Source of the DNA: UBA3305 sp002373555
GTDB taxonomy: Bacteria; Bacillota; Clostridia; Lachnospirales; Lachnospiraceae
Reading direction: 5' to 3'
DNA: 64,000 nucleotides
Assembly: GCA_946612455.1 (NCBI GenBank)
Contig: CAMOER010000006.1
Location: forward strand, 1-64,000
The notes beneath the pieces were generated by a model, which saw only the letters and a program-made list of their open reading frames with translations, was not told the DNA's origin and made no database searches. This document shows positions 49,245-57,042 of the stretch, piece by piece. Positions within the stretch are counted from its first letter, which is position 1, and every line of letters begins with the position of its first letter. Both the position numbers and the translations under genes were made by a program.

Positions 49245-49856
49245 ATGATAAAGAAAATATTTGATATGGACAATCCGCTGATGCAGGGCCTTTCCACGGC
49301 AGCGTATCTGATGATCCTGAATCTGCTGGCCATGGTCTGCTGCCTGCCGGTCTTCACAGCCGGGGCTTCTCTGACCGCACTGCATGATGTCATACGGGAC
49401 ATGGTGCGGCACGAAGAAACCTATCCGGCAAAAATGTTCTTTGATTCATTCAAAAAAAATCTGCGGGCGGGTTCTCGCATGGGGCTGATCTTCATCGCCG
49501 CTGCGGTCCTGATCCTCGCAAATTATTATGCTGCCGCAGCATTCCTCCCGGCTTTCCGGTTTATTTCACTGGCGCTCGGGATCGTTCTGCTTGCGGTCAG
49601 CTTCTGGGCGTTCGCGCTGCTGGCAAGGTTTGAAAATACGGTGCGCGGCACGCTGAGAAATGCTATACTGCTGACGGCGGGATATTTTCCCCGGACGGCG
49701 GGAATGACGGCCTTCACGGTCATCTTTTATCTGGCAGCGCTCAAATACACGGCTGTGATCGCGCCGGTGGCCATCATGTTCGGCTTTTCGCTGCCGGTCT
49801 ATGTATGCACGGTTCTGCTGAACGGAATTCTGGAAAAAATGGAAGCAGGAAATTGA
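49245..49856 (+). CDS. DUF624 (YesL family) membrane protein
   Basis: I start at 49245, where AAAAGGAG lies 11 bp upstream. The 203-residue protein has five hydrophobic segments and a DUF624 signature (NLLAMVCCLPVFTAGASLTAL, split; residues about 18-38). DUF624 proteins are repeatedly encoded beside CUT1 sugar transporters in Firmicutes. A helper or regulatory role in transport is assumed but unproven. Amylosucrase begins 2 bp after its stop. Confidence 0.88.
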   Translation: MIKKIFDMDNPLMQGLSTAAYLMILNLLAMVCCLPVFTAGASLTALHDVIRDMVRHEETYPAKMFFDSFKKNLRAGSRMGLIFIAAAVLILANYYAAAAFLPAFRFISLALGIVLLAVSFWAFALLARFENTVRGTLRNAILLTAGYFPRTAGMTAFTVIFYLAALKYTAVIAPVAIMFGFSLPVYVCTVLLNGILEKMEAGN

Positions 49857-49858
49857 CT

Positions 49859-51691
49859 ATGAAAAATACTGTAAAAGCAAGGCTTGCAGAGGTTTATGAC
49901 GAGCTGAAATGGCTTTACATGGAATTATATAACAACGATACGGAAGCATTTTCCTATTTTACGGACATGCTGATGCGAAGCTTTGATGGGCGCAGAGCAG
50001 GTCTGAAGAAAATGGATGAAAAAAGACTTGCGGATCCGGACTGGTACCGCTCGAACAAGATCATGGGGATGATGCTCTATGTGGATCTGTTCGCGGGGGA
50101 CCTGCAGGGCGTGAAAAAGAAGCTTCCCTATTTTGAGGAGCTCGGGATCAATTACATTCATCTGATGCCGCTGCTGGATACCGTGCCGGAAAAGAGCGAC
50201 GGCGGCTACGCAGTCACGGATTTCCGGAAGGTGAGAGAGGATCTCGGCACCATGAAGGATCTGGAAGAGCTCTCGAAGGCCTGTCATAAGCGCGGCATTT
50301 CGCTCTGCCTGGATTTTGTCATGAACCATACAGGCGATGAACACGCCTGGGCGAAGGCTGCGAGAGCGGGAGATCCGATCGCTAAGGGCAGATACTTCTT
50401 CTTTGACAACTGGGATCTGCCCGGAAAGTTCGAGGCCTCCATCCCGGATGTGTTCCCGACCACCGCACCGGGCAGCTTTACCTGGCTTGATGACTGCAAT
50501 CAGGCCGTTATGACGATGTTTTACCCGTTCCAGTGGGATTTGAACTACTCCAATCCGCTGGTGCTGAATGATATGACGGAAAATCTCCTGTTTCTTGCGA
50601 ACCGGGGAATGGATGTGATCCGGCTGGATGCGATCCCGTACATCTGGAAGGCCCTCGGCACGGACTGCCGGAATCTCCCGCAGGTACATACGATCGCCAG
50701 GATCCTGTATCTGTCATGTTATGTCGTATGCCCCGGCGTTCTGATGCTGGGCGAGGTGGTCATGGAACCGCAGAAGGTGGCCGCCTATTTTGGAACAAAA
50801 GACAGACCGGAATGCCGGATGTTATATAATGTAACGACCATGTGCAGTACATGGCACACGCTTGCGACCCGCGACGTCAGGCTGCTGAAGCATCAGATGG
50901 ATCAGGTGTGCGCACTCCCCCCGCAGTGCATCTTCCAGAATTATCTTCGCTGCCATGACGATATCGGCTGGGGACTCGATTATCCTTTCCTGTCGCAGTT
51001 CGGAATCGGGGAAGTCGCACACAAAAGATATCTCAACGATTTCTTTATCGGGCGCTTCCCGGGAAGCTGGTCAAAGGGCGAGCTGTACAATGAGGATCTG
51101 CGTCTGGGTGATGCCAGACTCTGCGGGACGACGGCTTCGCTCTGCGGACTGGAGTCCGCCGGGACGGAGGAAGAAGCGGACACAGCCGTCAGACGGGATC
51201 TGATGCTGCATGCTTTCATGCTTGCACAGAGCGGCATTCCGGTCCTGTATGCAGGTGACGAGATCGGCCAGCTGAATGATTACAGCTACCATCAGGATCC
51301 GAAGAAGGCGGATGACAGCCGGAATGTGCACAGAGGACCGTTCCGCTGGGATCTGGCGGAGCTGCGGCATGATCCGGATACAGTCAACGGCAGGCTGTAC
51401 GGCCTGCTCAGAAAGCTGATCGAACTGCGAAGCGAGAATGAAGTTTTCCGTGCGGACGCACATGTACATACATTCTGGACCGGCTCCGATTCCGTTCTCG
51501 GCCTGTACCGGGAATATGACGGAAAAGGTCTGGTCTGTCTGTTCAATTTTTCGGAATGGCCGATCCCGGTTTATTATCCGGAGGGAACAGACCTGATGAG
51601 CGGGAACAAAATCAAAGCGGGAGACAGCCATATCGACGGTTATGGATTCGTATGGCTGGCCACAGGAGAAACGGATGAGCGAGAAGCTTGA
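49859..51691 (+). CDS. Amylosucrase-type GH13 enzyme (GH13_4)
   Basis: The 610-residue protein aligns by eye along its whole length with Neisseria amylosucrase: SNKIMGMMLYVDLFAGDL, INYIHLMPLL, KSDGGYAV, FVMNHTGDEH, FQWDLNYSNP and SDSR-like DDSRNVHR. The nucleophile is D257 in DVIRLDAIPY, the acid/base E299 in MLGEVVMEP, and the third Asp is in RCHDDIGW (about 367). Amylosucrase uses sucrose to extend alpha-1,4-glucan and releases fructose; related enzymes only hydrolyse sucrose. It lacks a signal peptide, so it acts on imported sucrose. The next gene starts inside its 3' end. Confidence 0.88.
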   Translation: MKNTVKARLAEVYDELKWLYMELYNNDTEAFSYFTDMLMRSFDGRRAGLKKMDEKRLADPDWYRSNKIMGMMLYVDLFAGDLQGVKKKLPYFEELGINYIHLMPLLDTVPEKSDGGYAVTDFRKVREDLGTMKDLEELSKACHKRGISLCLDFVMNHTGDEHAWAKAARAGDPIAKGRYFFFDNWDLPGKFEASIPDVFPTTAPGSFTWLDDCNQAVMTMFYPFQWDLNYSNPLVLNDMTENLLFLANRGMDVIRLDAIPYIWKALGTDCRNLPQVHTIARILYLSCYVVCPGVLMLGEVVMEPQKVAAYFGTKDRPECRMLYNVTTMCSTWHTLATRDVRLLKHQMDQVCALPPQCIFQNYLRCHDDIGWGLDYPFLSQFGIGEVAHKRYLNDFFIGRFPGSWSKGELYNEDLRLGDARLCGTTASLCGLESAGTEEEADTAVRRDLMLHAFMLAQSGIPVLYAGDEIGQLNDYSYHQDPKKADDSRNVHRGPFRWDLAELRHDPDTVNGRLYGLLRKLIELRSENEVFRADAHVHTFWTGSDSVLGLYREYDGKGLVCLFNFSEWPIPVYYPEGTDLMSGNKIKAGDSHIDGYGFVWLATGETDEREA

Positions 51692-53144
51692 GAATGCAAG
51701 ACGGTTCGAAGCTGACAATATACCGAAAATTGCGATGAACATGCGGCCGGCCTATCATCTGACCGGAAGCATGGGCTGGATCAATGATCCGAACGGCTTT
51801 TCCTTATATAAAGGGGAACTGCATCTTTTCTACCAGGCAAATCAGTATGAAAAGAAGGCCGGATCGATCCACTGGGGACATGTAAAAACAAAAGATCTGA
51901 TCCACTGGGAACGCGTTCCGGTCGCATTGGCACCGGATATGCCGTATGACCGGGACGGCTGTTTTTCCGGCGGCGCGGTGGAGACGCCGGACGGAAAGCA
52001 TCTGATCATGTATACCGGCTTTGTGGAAGAGAAGGAAGCAGGCATCGTCCGGCAGACGCAGTGCATTGCCGTGGGGGACGGCATGGATTACGAAAAGCAT
52101 GCAGATAATCCGGTGCTTGCCGAAGACGGCCTTCCGGAGGGCGGCAGCATTGCGGATTTCCGTGATCCGAAGATCTGGAGAGAAGCGGACCGCTATATGG
52201 CCGCTGTCGTGAACCGCGATCGTGAAAACAGGGCTGTCGTACTGATCTATGAGAGCCCGGACGGTCTGGAATGGAAATATAAAGGGACTGCGGCCGAAAG
52301 TGACCGGCCGAACGGCAGGATGTGGGAATGCCCGGATTTTTTTGCGATGGACGGGGAGGACTGCTTCCTTTACAGCGTGCAGGGCATGGACGGCGATGTG
52401 CCGGAGGAAGACCGGGCGTTTGAGACGATCCTGCGCACCGGTGTATTTGACAGAGAGAGCTGCCGCTTCCGGACAGAGGAAGAATTTACCGTTGATTACG
52501 GAACGGATTTCTATGCGCCCCAGACTGTGGAACTGCCGGATGGCAGACGGATCATGACGGCCTGGATGCAGAGCTGGAGAACCGCAAATGATGCGCCGGA
52601 CGAACTGGACTTCCGGGGGCAGATGATCTTCCCGAGAGAGCTGTCGCTTGCGGACGGCGTTCTGGTGCAGCATCCCGCACGGGAGCTGAAGGCTTACCGC
52701 AGAAACTATACCGCGATCAAAGGCCATGACGGCACCGGAAGATTCTCGCATGAAGATATGAACGGAAGATGCGCCGAGCTCGATCTGGTGATCCGCCGCC
52801 GCGGAACGGCAAAACCCGGCAGGTTCATGATCCATATCGCGGAGGATTTCTTGCACAGAACGGTCATTGAAGCCGATCTCGCGGAAGGCATGATCACGGT
52901 GGATCTGACGGATTCCGGCAATCCGGAGAGCATGTCCGTCAGAAAGAGCTTTCCTGCAGAGATGGAAAACGGGGCGGTCAGGCTGAAGATCCTGCTGGAC
53001 CGTTACAGTATGGAGCTCTTTGCAGGCGGCGGAAAGGCGGCGGCATCGTTCGTCCTGTATGCGCCGCAGGAGGCGGACGGCATCTCTTTTGAACAGACCG
53101 GCGGTGTAAGTGCTGATATCGATTTTTACAGATTGGAGATCTGA
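51675..53144 (+). CDS. GH32 beta-fructosidase (sucrose hydrolase)
   Basis: The start at 51675, preceded by CAGGAGAAA, overlaps the amylosucrase gene by 17 bp, so translation may be coupled. The 489-residue enzyme has the GH32 motifs: WINDPNG with the nucleophile Asp (about residue 36), FRDPK with the transition-state Asp, WECPDFF with the acid/base Glu, and a C-terminal beta-sandwich. It has no signal peptide. Since the locus has an ABC importer and no PTS, the substrate is probably unphosphorylated sucrose or short fructans. Confidence 0.93.
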   Translation: MSEKLENARRFEADNIPKIAMNMRPAYHLTGSMGWINDPNGFSLYKGELHLFYQANQYEKKAGSIHWGHVKTKDLIHWERVPVALAPDMPYDRDGCFSGGAVETPDGKHLIMYTGFVEEKEAGIVRQTQCIAVGDGMDYEKHADNPVLAEDGLPEGGSIADFRDPKIWREADRYMAAVVNRDRENRAVVLIYESPDGLEWKYKGTAAESDRPNGRMWECPDFFAMDGEDCFLYSVQGMDGDVPEEDRAFETILRTGVFDRESCRFRTEEEFTVDYGTDFYAPQTVELPDGRRIMTAWMQSWRTANDAPDELDFRGQMIFPRELSLADGVLVQHPARELKAYRRNYTAIKGHDGTGRFSHEDMNGRCAELDLVIRRRGTAKPGRFMIHIAEDFLHRTVIEADLAEGMITVDLTDSGNPESMSVRKSFPAEMENGAVRLKILLDRYSMELFAGGGKAAASFVLYAPQEADGISFEQTGGVSADIDFYRLEI

Positions 53145-53149
53145 TCGTT

Positions 53150-54103
53150 ATGGAAAAAAGGTTTGACGTGGCAGCGCTTGGCGAGCTGCTGATCGATTTT
53201 ACGGAAAGCGGACTGAGCCCGCAGGGAAATCCCCTGCTGGAAGCCAATCCGGGCGGTGCGCCCTGCAATGTGCTCGCAATGCTGAAGAAGCTCGGAAAGA
53301 GCTGCGCCTTCATCGGAAAAGTGGGAGAGGACCGCTTCGGGTATGAGCTGAAGGACGTCGTCAGTGAAGCCGGGATCTGCACGGACGGTCTGCTGTTTGA
53401 TAAAAATGCGCGCACGACGCTGGCCTTCGTAAAGACCGCGCCGAACGGCGACCGGAGCTTTTCCTTCTATCGAAATCCCGGTGCGGATATGATGCTGACG
53501 GAAGAGGAACTGCCGATGGATATCATCACGAACTGTCGTGTGTTCCATTTCGGGACGCTGTCCATGACGCATCCGGGTGTCAGGGAGGCAACGAAGAAGG
53601 CTGTTTCGGCAGCGAAGGAAGCCGGTGCACTGATTTCCTTCGATCCGAACCTCCGGCCGATGCTCTGGGACGATGCGGAAGTGATGAAAGAGCAGGTGCT
53701 CTACGGTCTGTCGGTATGTGATATTCTGAAGATCGCGGACAATGAGATCGAATTTTTGACCGGAAGCCAGGAAAATGAAGGGATAGAACAGTTGAAAAAA
53801 CTGGCGCCGCATTGTAAAATAATGAATGTGACATACGGCGCGAAGGGGAGCCTCAATGCTGGCCCCGAAGGGACAGTATTTGTCCCCGCGGTCAGCCTTG
53901 GCGGTACGATCGAGACGACCGGCGCAGGTGACACATTCTGTGCATGCATCATTAATTATGTGCTGGAGCACGGCACGGATCTGACATGGGATCAGAGAAC
54001 GAAGATGCTGAAATATGCAAATGCGGCAGCATACATTGTAACGACGAAAAAGGGCGCGATCCGCTCGATGCCGGATCCGGCGGAAGTGGAAGCGATTCTT
54101 TGA
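53150..54103 (+). CDS. Fructokinase (PfkB/ribokinase family)
   Basis: The 317-residue sugar kinase shows the two PfkB signatures, GGAPCNVLAMLKKLG near residue 35 and TTGAGDTFCACIINY near residue 246 (the catalytic base is the Asp in GAGD). The N-terminus DVAALGELLIDFTE is typical of bacterial fructokinases. It phosphorylates the fructose released by amylosucrase and GH32 hydrolase. It is the last gene of the operon, 5 bp after the GH32 gene. Confidence 0.92.
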   Translation: MEKRFDVAALGELLIDFTESGLSPQGNPLLEANPGGAPCNVLAMLKKLGKSCAFIGKVGEDRFGYELKDVVSEAGICTDGLLFDKNARTTLAFVKTAPNGDRSFSFYRNPGADMMLTEEELPMDIITNCRVFHFGTLSMTHPGVREATKKAVSAAKEAGALISFDPNLRPMLWDDAEVMKEQVLYGLSVCDILKIADNEIEFLTGSQENEGIEQLKKLAPHCKIMNVTYGAKGSLNAGPEGTVFVPAVSLGGTIETTGAGDTFCACIINYVLEHGTDLTWDQRTKMLKYANAAAYIVTTKKGAIRSMPDPAEVEAIL

Positions 54104-54334
54104 TAAACGGATCGGCGCTTTCCGTAATAAGTGCCAGGTTTGCTGCTTTTCCAAAAAGCAGAATAATCCATTGGCAGGCGGGCACTCCACGCAATGTTCG
54201 TCTGTACATAAGAAAAGGAGGCTTTAACCGTTTGCTCGCGGTGCGGCAGTGTGGAGACCTGTCGTAATGCAGTTGCGCGCTAAAGCGCATGCGAGGCAGT
54301 TCAGCGGAGGCTTTTCTGTCAGAGCAGGAACAAG
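54104..54334. other. Leader region before the MsmK-type ATPase gene
   Basis: This 231-bp stretch has no convincing gene. It holds a CTGCTTTT/AAAAGCAG hairpin near 54139, an AAGGAGGCTTTAACC block near 54217 that looks like a ribosome site without a start codon, a TGCGC/GCGCA hairpin near 54273, and a second GGAGGCTTTT near 54306. A weak promoter (TTGCTG ... AATAAT) near 54137-54163 is possible. It could be a structured 5' leader. Confidence 0.3.
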
Positions 54335-55489
54335 ATGTCAGAAGTAGTCATGAAGGGACTCAAGAAGGTCTACAGCGGAGGCGTGACGGCAGTACATGAT
54401 GTCAACATTGAGATCAAAGACAAAGAATTTATCGTACTGGTCGGACCGTCCGGATGCGGAAAGTCCACGACACTGAGAATGGTCGCAGGACTGGAAGATA
54501 TCTCCGGCGGCGAGCTGTGGATCGACGGGAAGCTTGTCAACGATGTGGAGCCGAAGGACCGTGATATCGCCATGGTTTTCCAGAGCTACGCTCTGTATCC
54601 GCACATGACCGTGCGCGACAACCTGGGATTCGCCCTGAAGCTCAAGAAGGTTCCGAAGGAAGAGATCGACAAGAAGGTCAACGAGGTTGCCCAGATCCTG
54701 GACATCACCCAGTATCTTGACCGTAAGCCGAAGGCTCTGTCCGGCGGACAGCGTCAGCGTGTTGCCATCGGCCGTGCCATGGTCCGTGACCCGAAGGTCT
54801 TCCTGATGGACGAGCCGCTTTCCAACCTTGACGCAAAGCTGAGAAACCAGATGCGTGCCGAGATCATCAAGCTCCGTCAGCGTATCAACACCACTTTCAT
54901 GTATGTTACCCACGATCAGACCGAGGCTATGACGCTGGGCGATCGTATCGTCATCATGAAGGACGGTTTTGTAAACCAGATCGGAACTCCTGAGGAAGTC
55001 TTCGGCAAGCCCGTCAATCTGTTCGTAGCCGGATTCATCGGAATGCCTGTTATGAACTTCTTCGACGGCTGCAAGCTCCTTCTTGAAGGCGGCAAGTACT
55101 ATGCAGAGATCCGTGGAGTGAAGTTCGAACTCTCAGACTTCCAGCAGAAGGCTCTGAAGCAGAACGGACAGCAGCCCTGCGATATCGTAGCAGGTATCCG
55201 CCCTCAGCACATCAGCGTCGGATCCGGCGAACTTTCTGCCAAGATCGAAGTTTCCGAAATGCTCGGTTCCGAGTACAACCTGCATGCAAGATCCGATAAG
55301 GATGAAGTCGTTATGGTTATCCCTACCGTCGGTCTGGATGTAGATGTATCCATGGGACAGCAGGTCAAGTTCACCACACAGCCTGAACTGATTCAGCTGT
55401 TTGACAAGGCCACCGGAAACAACCTGATCTGGTATGATAAGGAGTCGGCCGAGGCAAATTCTCCCGTCTGCAAAGAGTACAAATTCTGA
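54335..55489 (+). CDS. Sugar ABC transporter ATP-binding protein, MsmK/UgpC type
   Basis: The 384-residue ATPase has Walker A GPSGCGKST, signature LSGGQRQRVAIGRAM, Walker B VFLMDEPLSNLDAKLR, and the C-terminal OB-fold regulatory domain (QPCDIVAGIRPQHI) of the MalK/MsmK/UgpC group. It stands alone, with its own leader and terminator, between two operons that each have binding protein and permeases but no ATPase. Shared ATPases of this kind are known from Firmicutes, so it probably powers both transporters and perhaps others elsewhere. Its codon use is more biased than its neighbours, as expected for high expression. Confidence 0.95.
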   Translation: MSEVVMKGLKKVYSGGVTAVHDVNIEIKDKEFIVLVGPSGCGKSTTLRMVAGLEDISGGELWIDGKLVNDVEPKDRDIAMVFQSYALYPHMTVRDNLGFALKLKKVPKEEIDKKVNEVAQILDITQYLDRKPKALSGGQRQRVAIGRAMVRDPKVFLMDEPLSNLDAKLRNQMRAEIIKLRQRINTTFMYVTHDQTEAMTLGDRIVIMKDGFVNQIGTPEEVFGKPVNLFVAGFIGMPVMNFFDGCKLLLEGGKYYAEIRGVKFELSDFQQKALKQNGQQPCDIVAGIRPQHISVGSGELSAKIEVSEMLGSEYNLHARSDKDEVVMVIPTVGLDVDVSMGQQVKFTTQPELIQLFDKATGNNLIWYDKESAEANSPVCKEYKF

Positions 55490-55508
55490 TGTAAAAGCCA
55501 AACAAAAA

Positions 55509-55536
55509 GGGATGCCGCAAGGCATCCTTTTTTGTT
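55509..55536. terminator. Terminator after the MsmK-type ATPase gene
   Basis: GGATGCC and GGCATCC with loop GCAA, flanked by AAAAA and TTTTTT, so it can serve both this gene and the convergent gntR. Confidence 0.9.
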
Positions 55537-55555
55537 TGGCTGGGTAACCCATGGG

Positions 55556-56323
55556 TTATTTTCCGGCCAGCTGCAGTCCCAGCTTGCTCTCGTCATTGGA
55601 GAGCGTAAACTGGAAATAGCTGCCCGACATCAGCTGCTTCGTCCAGTGGACCGGTTCGTTCGTGTCGGAAGAGGCGACCGTTTCCCGCAGGATGAACAGC
55701 GGCATTCCCTTCCTGATATTCAGAAGTCTGGCTTCTTCCGTTGTTGCGGCGCCGGCTTCCAGCATTATGTTGACATTGCAGTAATCCTCCGGATTGGCGC
55801 CGGTATGCTCTGCCAGCGTCGCGTAAAGCGATTTGTTCTCCAGATCACAATCCAGCAGAAAGCCGTATTTCTTCTTTGACAGCCGGACATGCTCGATGAC
55901 GACAGGGATTCCGTTTGCATAGCGTAATCTGTTGATATAAACGATGGAATCGTCTGCAGTCAGCTTCAGCAGCTGAATGTCGCGCGCAGTCGGCTTCTGT
56001 TCTTCGATCGTCAGTACATGTGTACTGATCTCTACATTATTCCTTTTGCATGCGGTGGTGAAGCCTTCGAAACGGAAGAGACTGGAGTCCAGCTTTTTTC
56101 TCGTCACGAAAGTACCTTTTCCGTGCTTCTTCACGACCATTTCGTTTTCTGCAAGCTCCGCGATGGCCGCGCGGACCGTCACACGGCTGACGCCGTAGAT
56201 CTCGCAGAGCTTCGCTTCGCTCGGGAGCGCCTGCCCCTCAGCATATTCCCCGGAGCTGATCTTCTGTTTGATATCGTCGTATATCTGCTGATATAACGTC
56301 ACTTCGCTTTGCGTGTCCAGCAT
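55556..56323 (-). CDS. GntR family regulator (HutC/FrlR-type, UTRA domain)
   Basis: I start at 56323, behind GGCGGGAGAAGAA. The 255-residue protein has a GntR winged helix (LYQQIYDDIKQKISSGEYAEG; LPSEAKLCEIYGVSRVTVR, each split by domain) and a UTRA effector-binding domain (DIQLLKLTADDSIVYINRLR, IPVVIEHVRL). It is divergent from the Amadori-type operon. Palindromes of the ATAACACGTCTTAT type lie in its own promoter, in the operon promoter and before the first SIS gene. It probably represses the locus until a phosphorylated Amadori product binds. Confidence 0.92.
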   Translation of the reverse strand: MLDTQSEVTLYQQIYDDIKQKISSGEYAEGQALPSEAKLCEIYGVSRVTVRAAIAELAENEMVVKKHGKGTFVTRKKLDSSLFRFEGFTTACKRNNVEISTHVLTIEEQKPTARDIQLLKLTADDSIVYINRLRYANGIPVVIEHVRLSKKKYGFLLDCDLENKSLYATLAEHTGANPEDYCNVNIMLEAGAATTEEARLLNIRKGMPLFILRETVASSDTNEPVHWTKQLMSGSYFQFTLSNDESKLGLQLAGK

Positions 56324-56375
56324 TTCTTCTCCCGCCTTTTTCAGAATAAGACGACCCTCCACCCTTCAAGAGGTA

Positions 56376-56389
56376 TTAACACGTCTTAT
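56376..56389. promoter_or_regulatory. GntR operator in the gntR promoter region
   Basis: TTAACACGTCTTAT matches the palindrome at 56985-56998 in 13 of 14 positions. It lies just downstream of the gntR -10, where binding would give autorepression. Confidence 0.6.
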
Positions 56390-56393
56390 TGAA

Positions 56394-56422
56394 ATTGTAT
56401 CATGTATTAACTTGTATGTCAA
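56394..56422 (-). promoter_or_regulatory. gntR promoter
   Basis: On the minus strand a perfect TTGACA (56422-56417) and TACAAT (56399-56394) are 17 bp apart. Confidence 0.75.
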
Positions 56423-56449
56423 TGAATCTGTCATGTATATTTGCATATT

Positions 56450-56829
56450 GTATCCTGATGGAAAGAAATAGGAATACAGGATCCCGCAGGAGCCCCTGAA
56501 CAGCTATGAGCGGGTCGAAAACGGATCCTGATCAAGACGAATGAGAAATCAGGATACCGCCGGAGCCGGAGAAAGAGCAAAAAGCGTCTGAAAAAGTATC
56601 CCGAAGAGAGAATAGGAAGATTCAGGATACCGCCGGAGCCGGAGAATGAATAAAAACCGGCGGAAAAAGTATCCTGATCAGAGAATAGGAAGATTCAGGA
56701 TACCGCCGGAGCCGGAAAACGAACGAAATCGACCGGAAATAGGATCTCAAAAAGAAAAAAGCGGAAATCAGGATACATCGAGGGCTCTGCAAAGGGGAGA
56801 AACCGTTGAAAAACGTATCCTGGATCAGG
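56450..56829. repeat. 73-bp tandem repeat array with paired inverted repeats
   Basis: Units start at 56477, 56550, 56623, 56696 and 56769, 73 bp apart, with a partial unit before (56450-56476). Each opens with CAGGATAC (CAGGATCC in unit 1), and most carry GTATCCTG (GGATCCTG in unit 1) about 46 bp later; unit 2 reads GTATCCCG and unit 4 is degenerate. Blocks CGCCGGAGCCGGA, GGCGGAAAAA and GAATAGGAAGATT are shared between units and resemble blocks of the 75-bp array at 4.4-4.9 kb. Since 73 is not a multiple of 3, no frame runs through. The rest of the gap, to 56930, holds no gene. Confidence 0.85.
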
Positions 56830-56937
56830 TCTCTGAAGAAAAAGGATGCCTTCGGAAACCATACAGCAGCGATTGCGGAAGAAGAGGAAGCAGCTGCCGG
56901 AAATTCATAAAAAAAGAATAAAAAATGAAAAATGATG

Positions 56938-57001
56938 TTGACACTTGTTATAAGACGTGTTATGATAACCACACCAAAGACGTAATAACACGTCTTATTA
57001 C
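56938..57001 (+). promoter_or_regulatory. Promoter and two GntR operators of the Amadori-type operon
   Basis: Perfect TTGACA (56938-56943) and TATGAT (56961-56966) have a 17-bp spacer. ATAAGACGTGTTAT (56950-56963) lies inside the promoter. ATAACACGTCTTAT (56985-56998), extended by GTA and TAC to a 20-bp dyad, lies just after the start point. Occupancy of both would block initiation. Confidence 0.8.
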
Positions 57002-57042
57002 AAACCGGCAGCAAGACCGGAAACATGCAAGGAGGAACAGGA

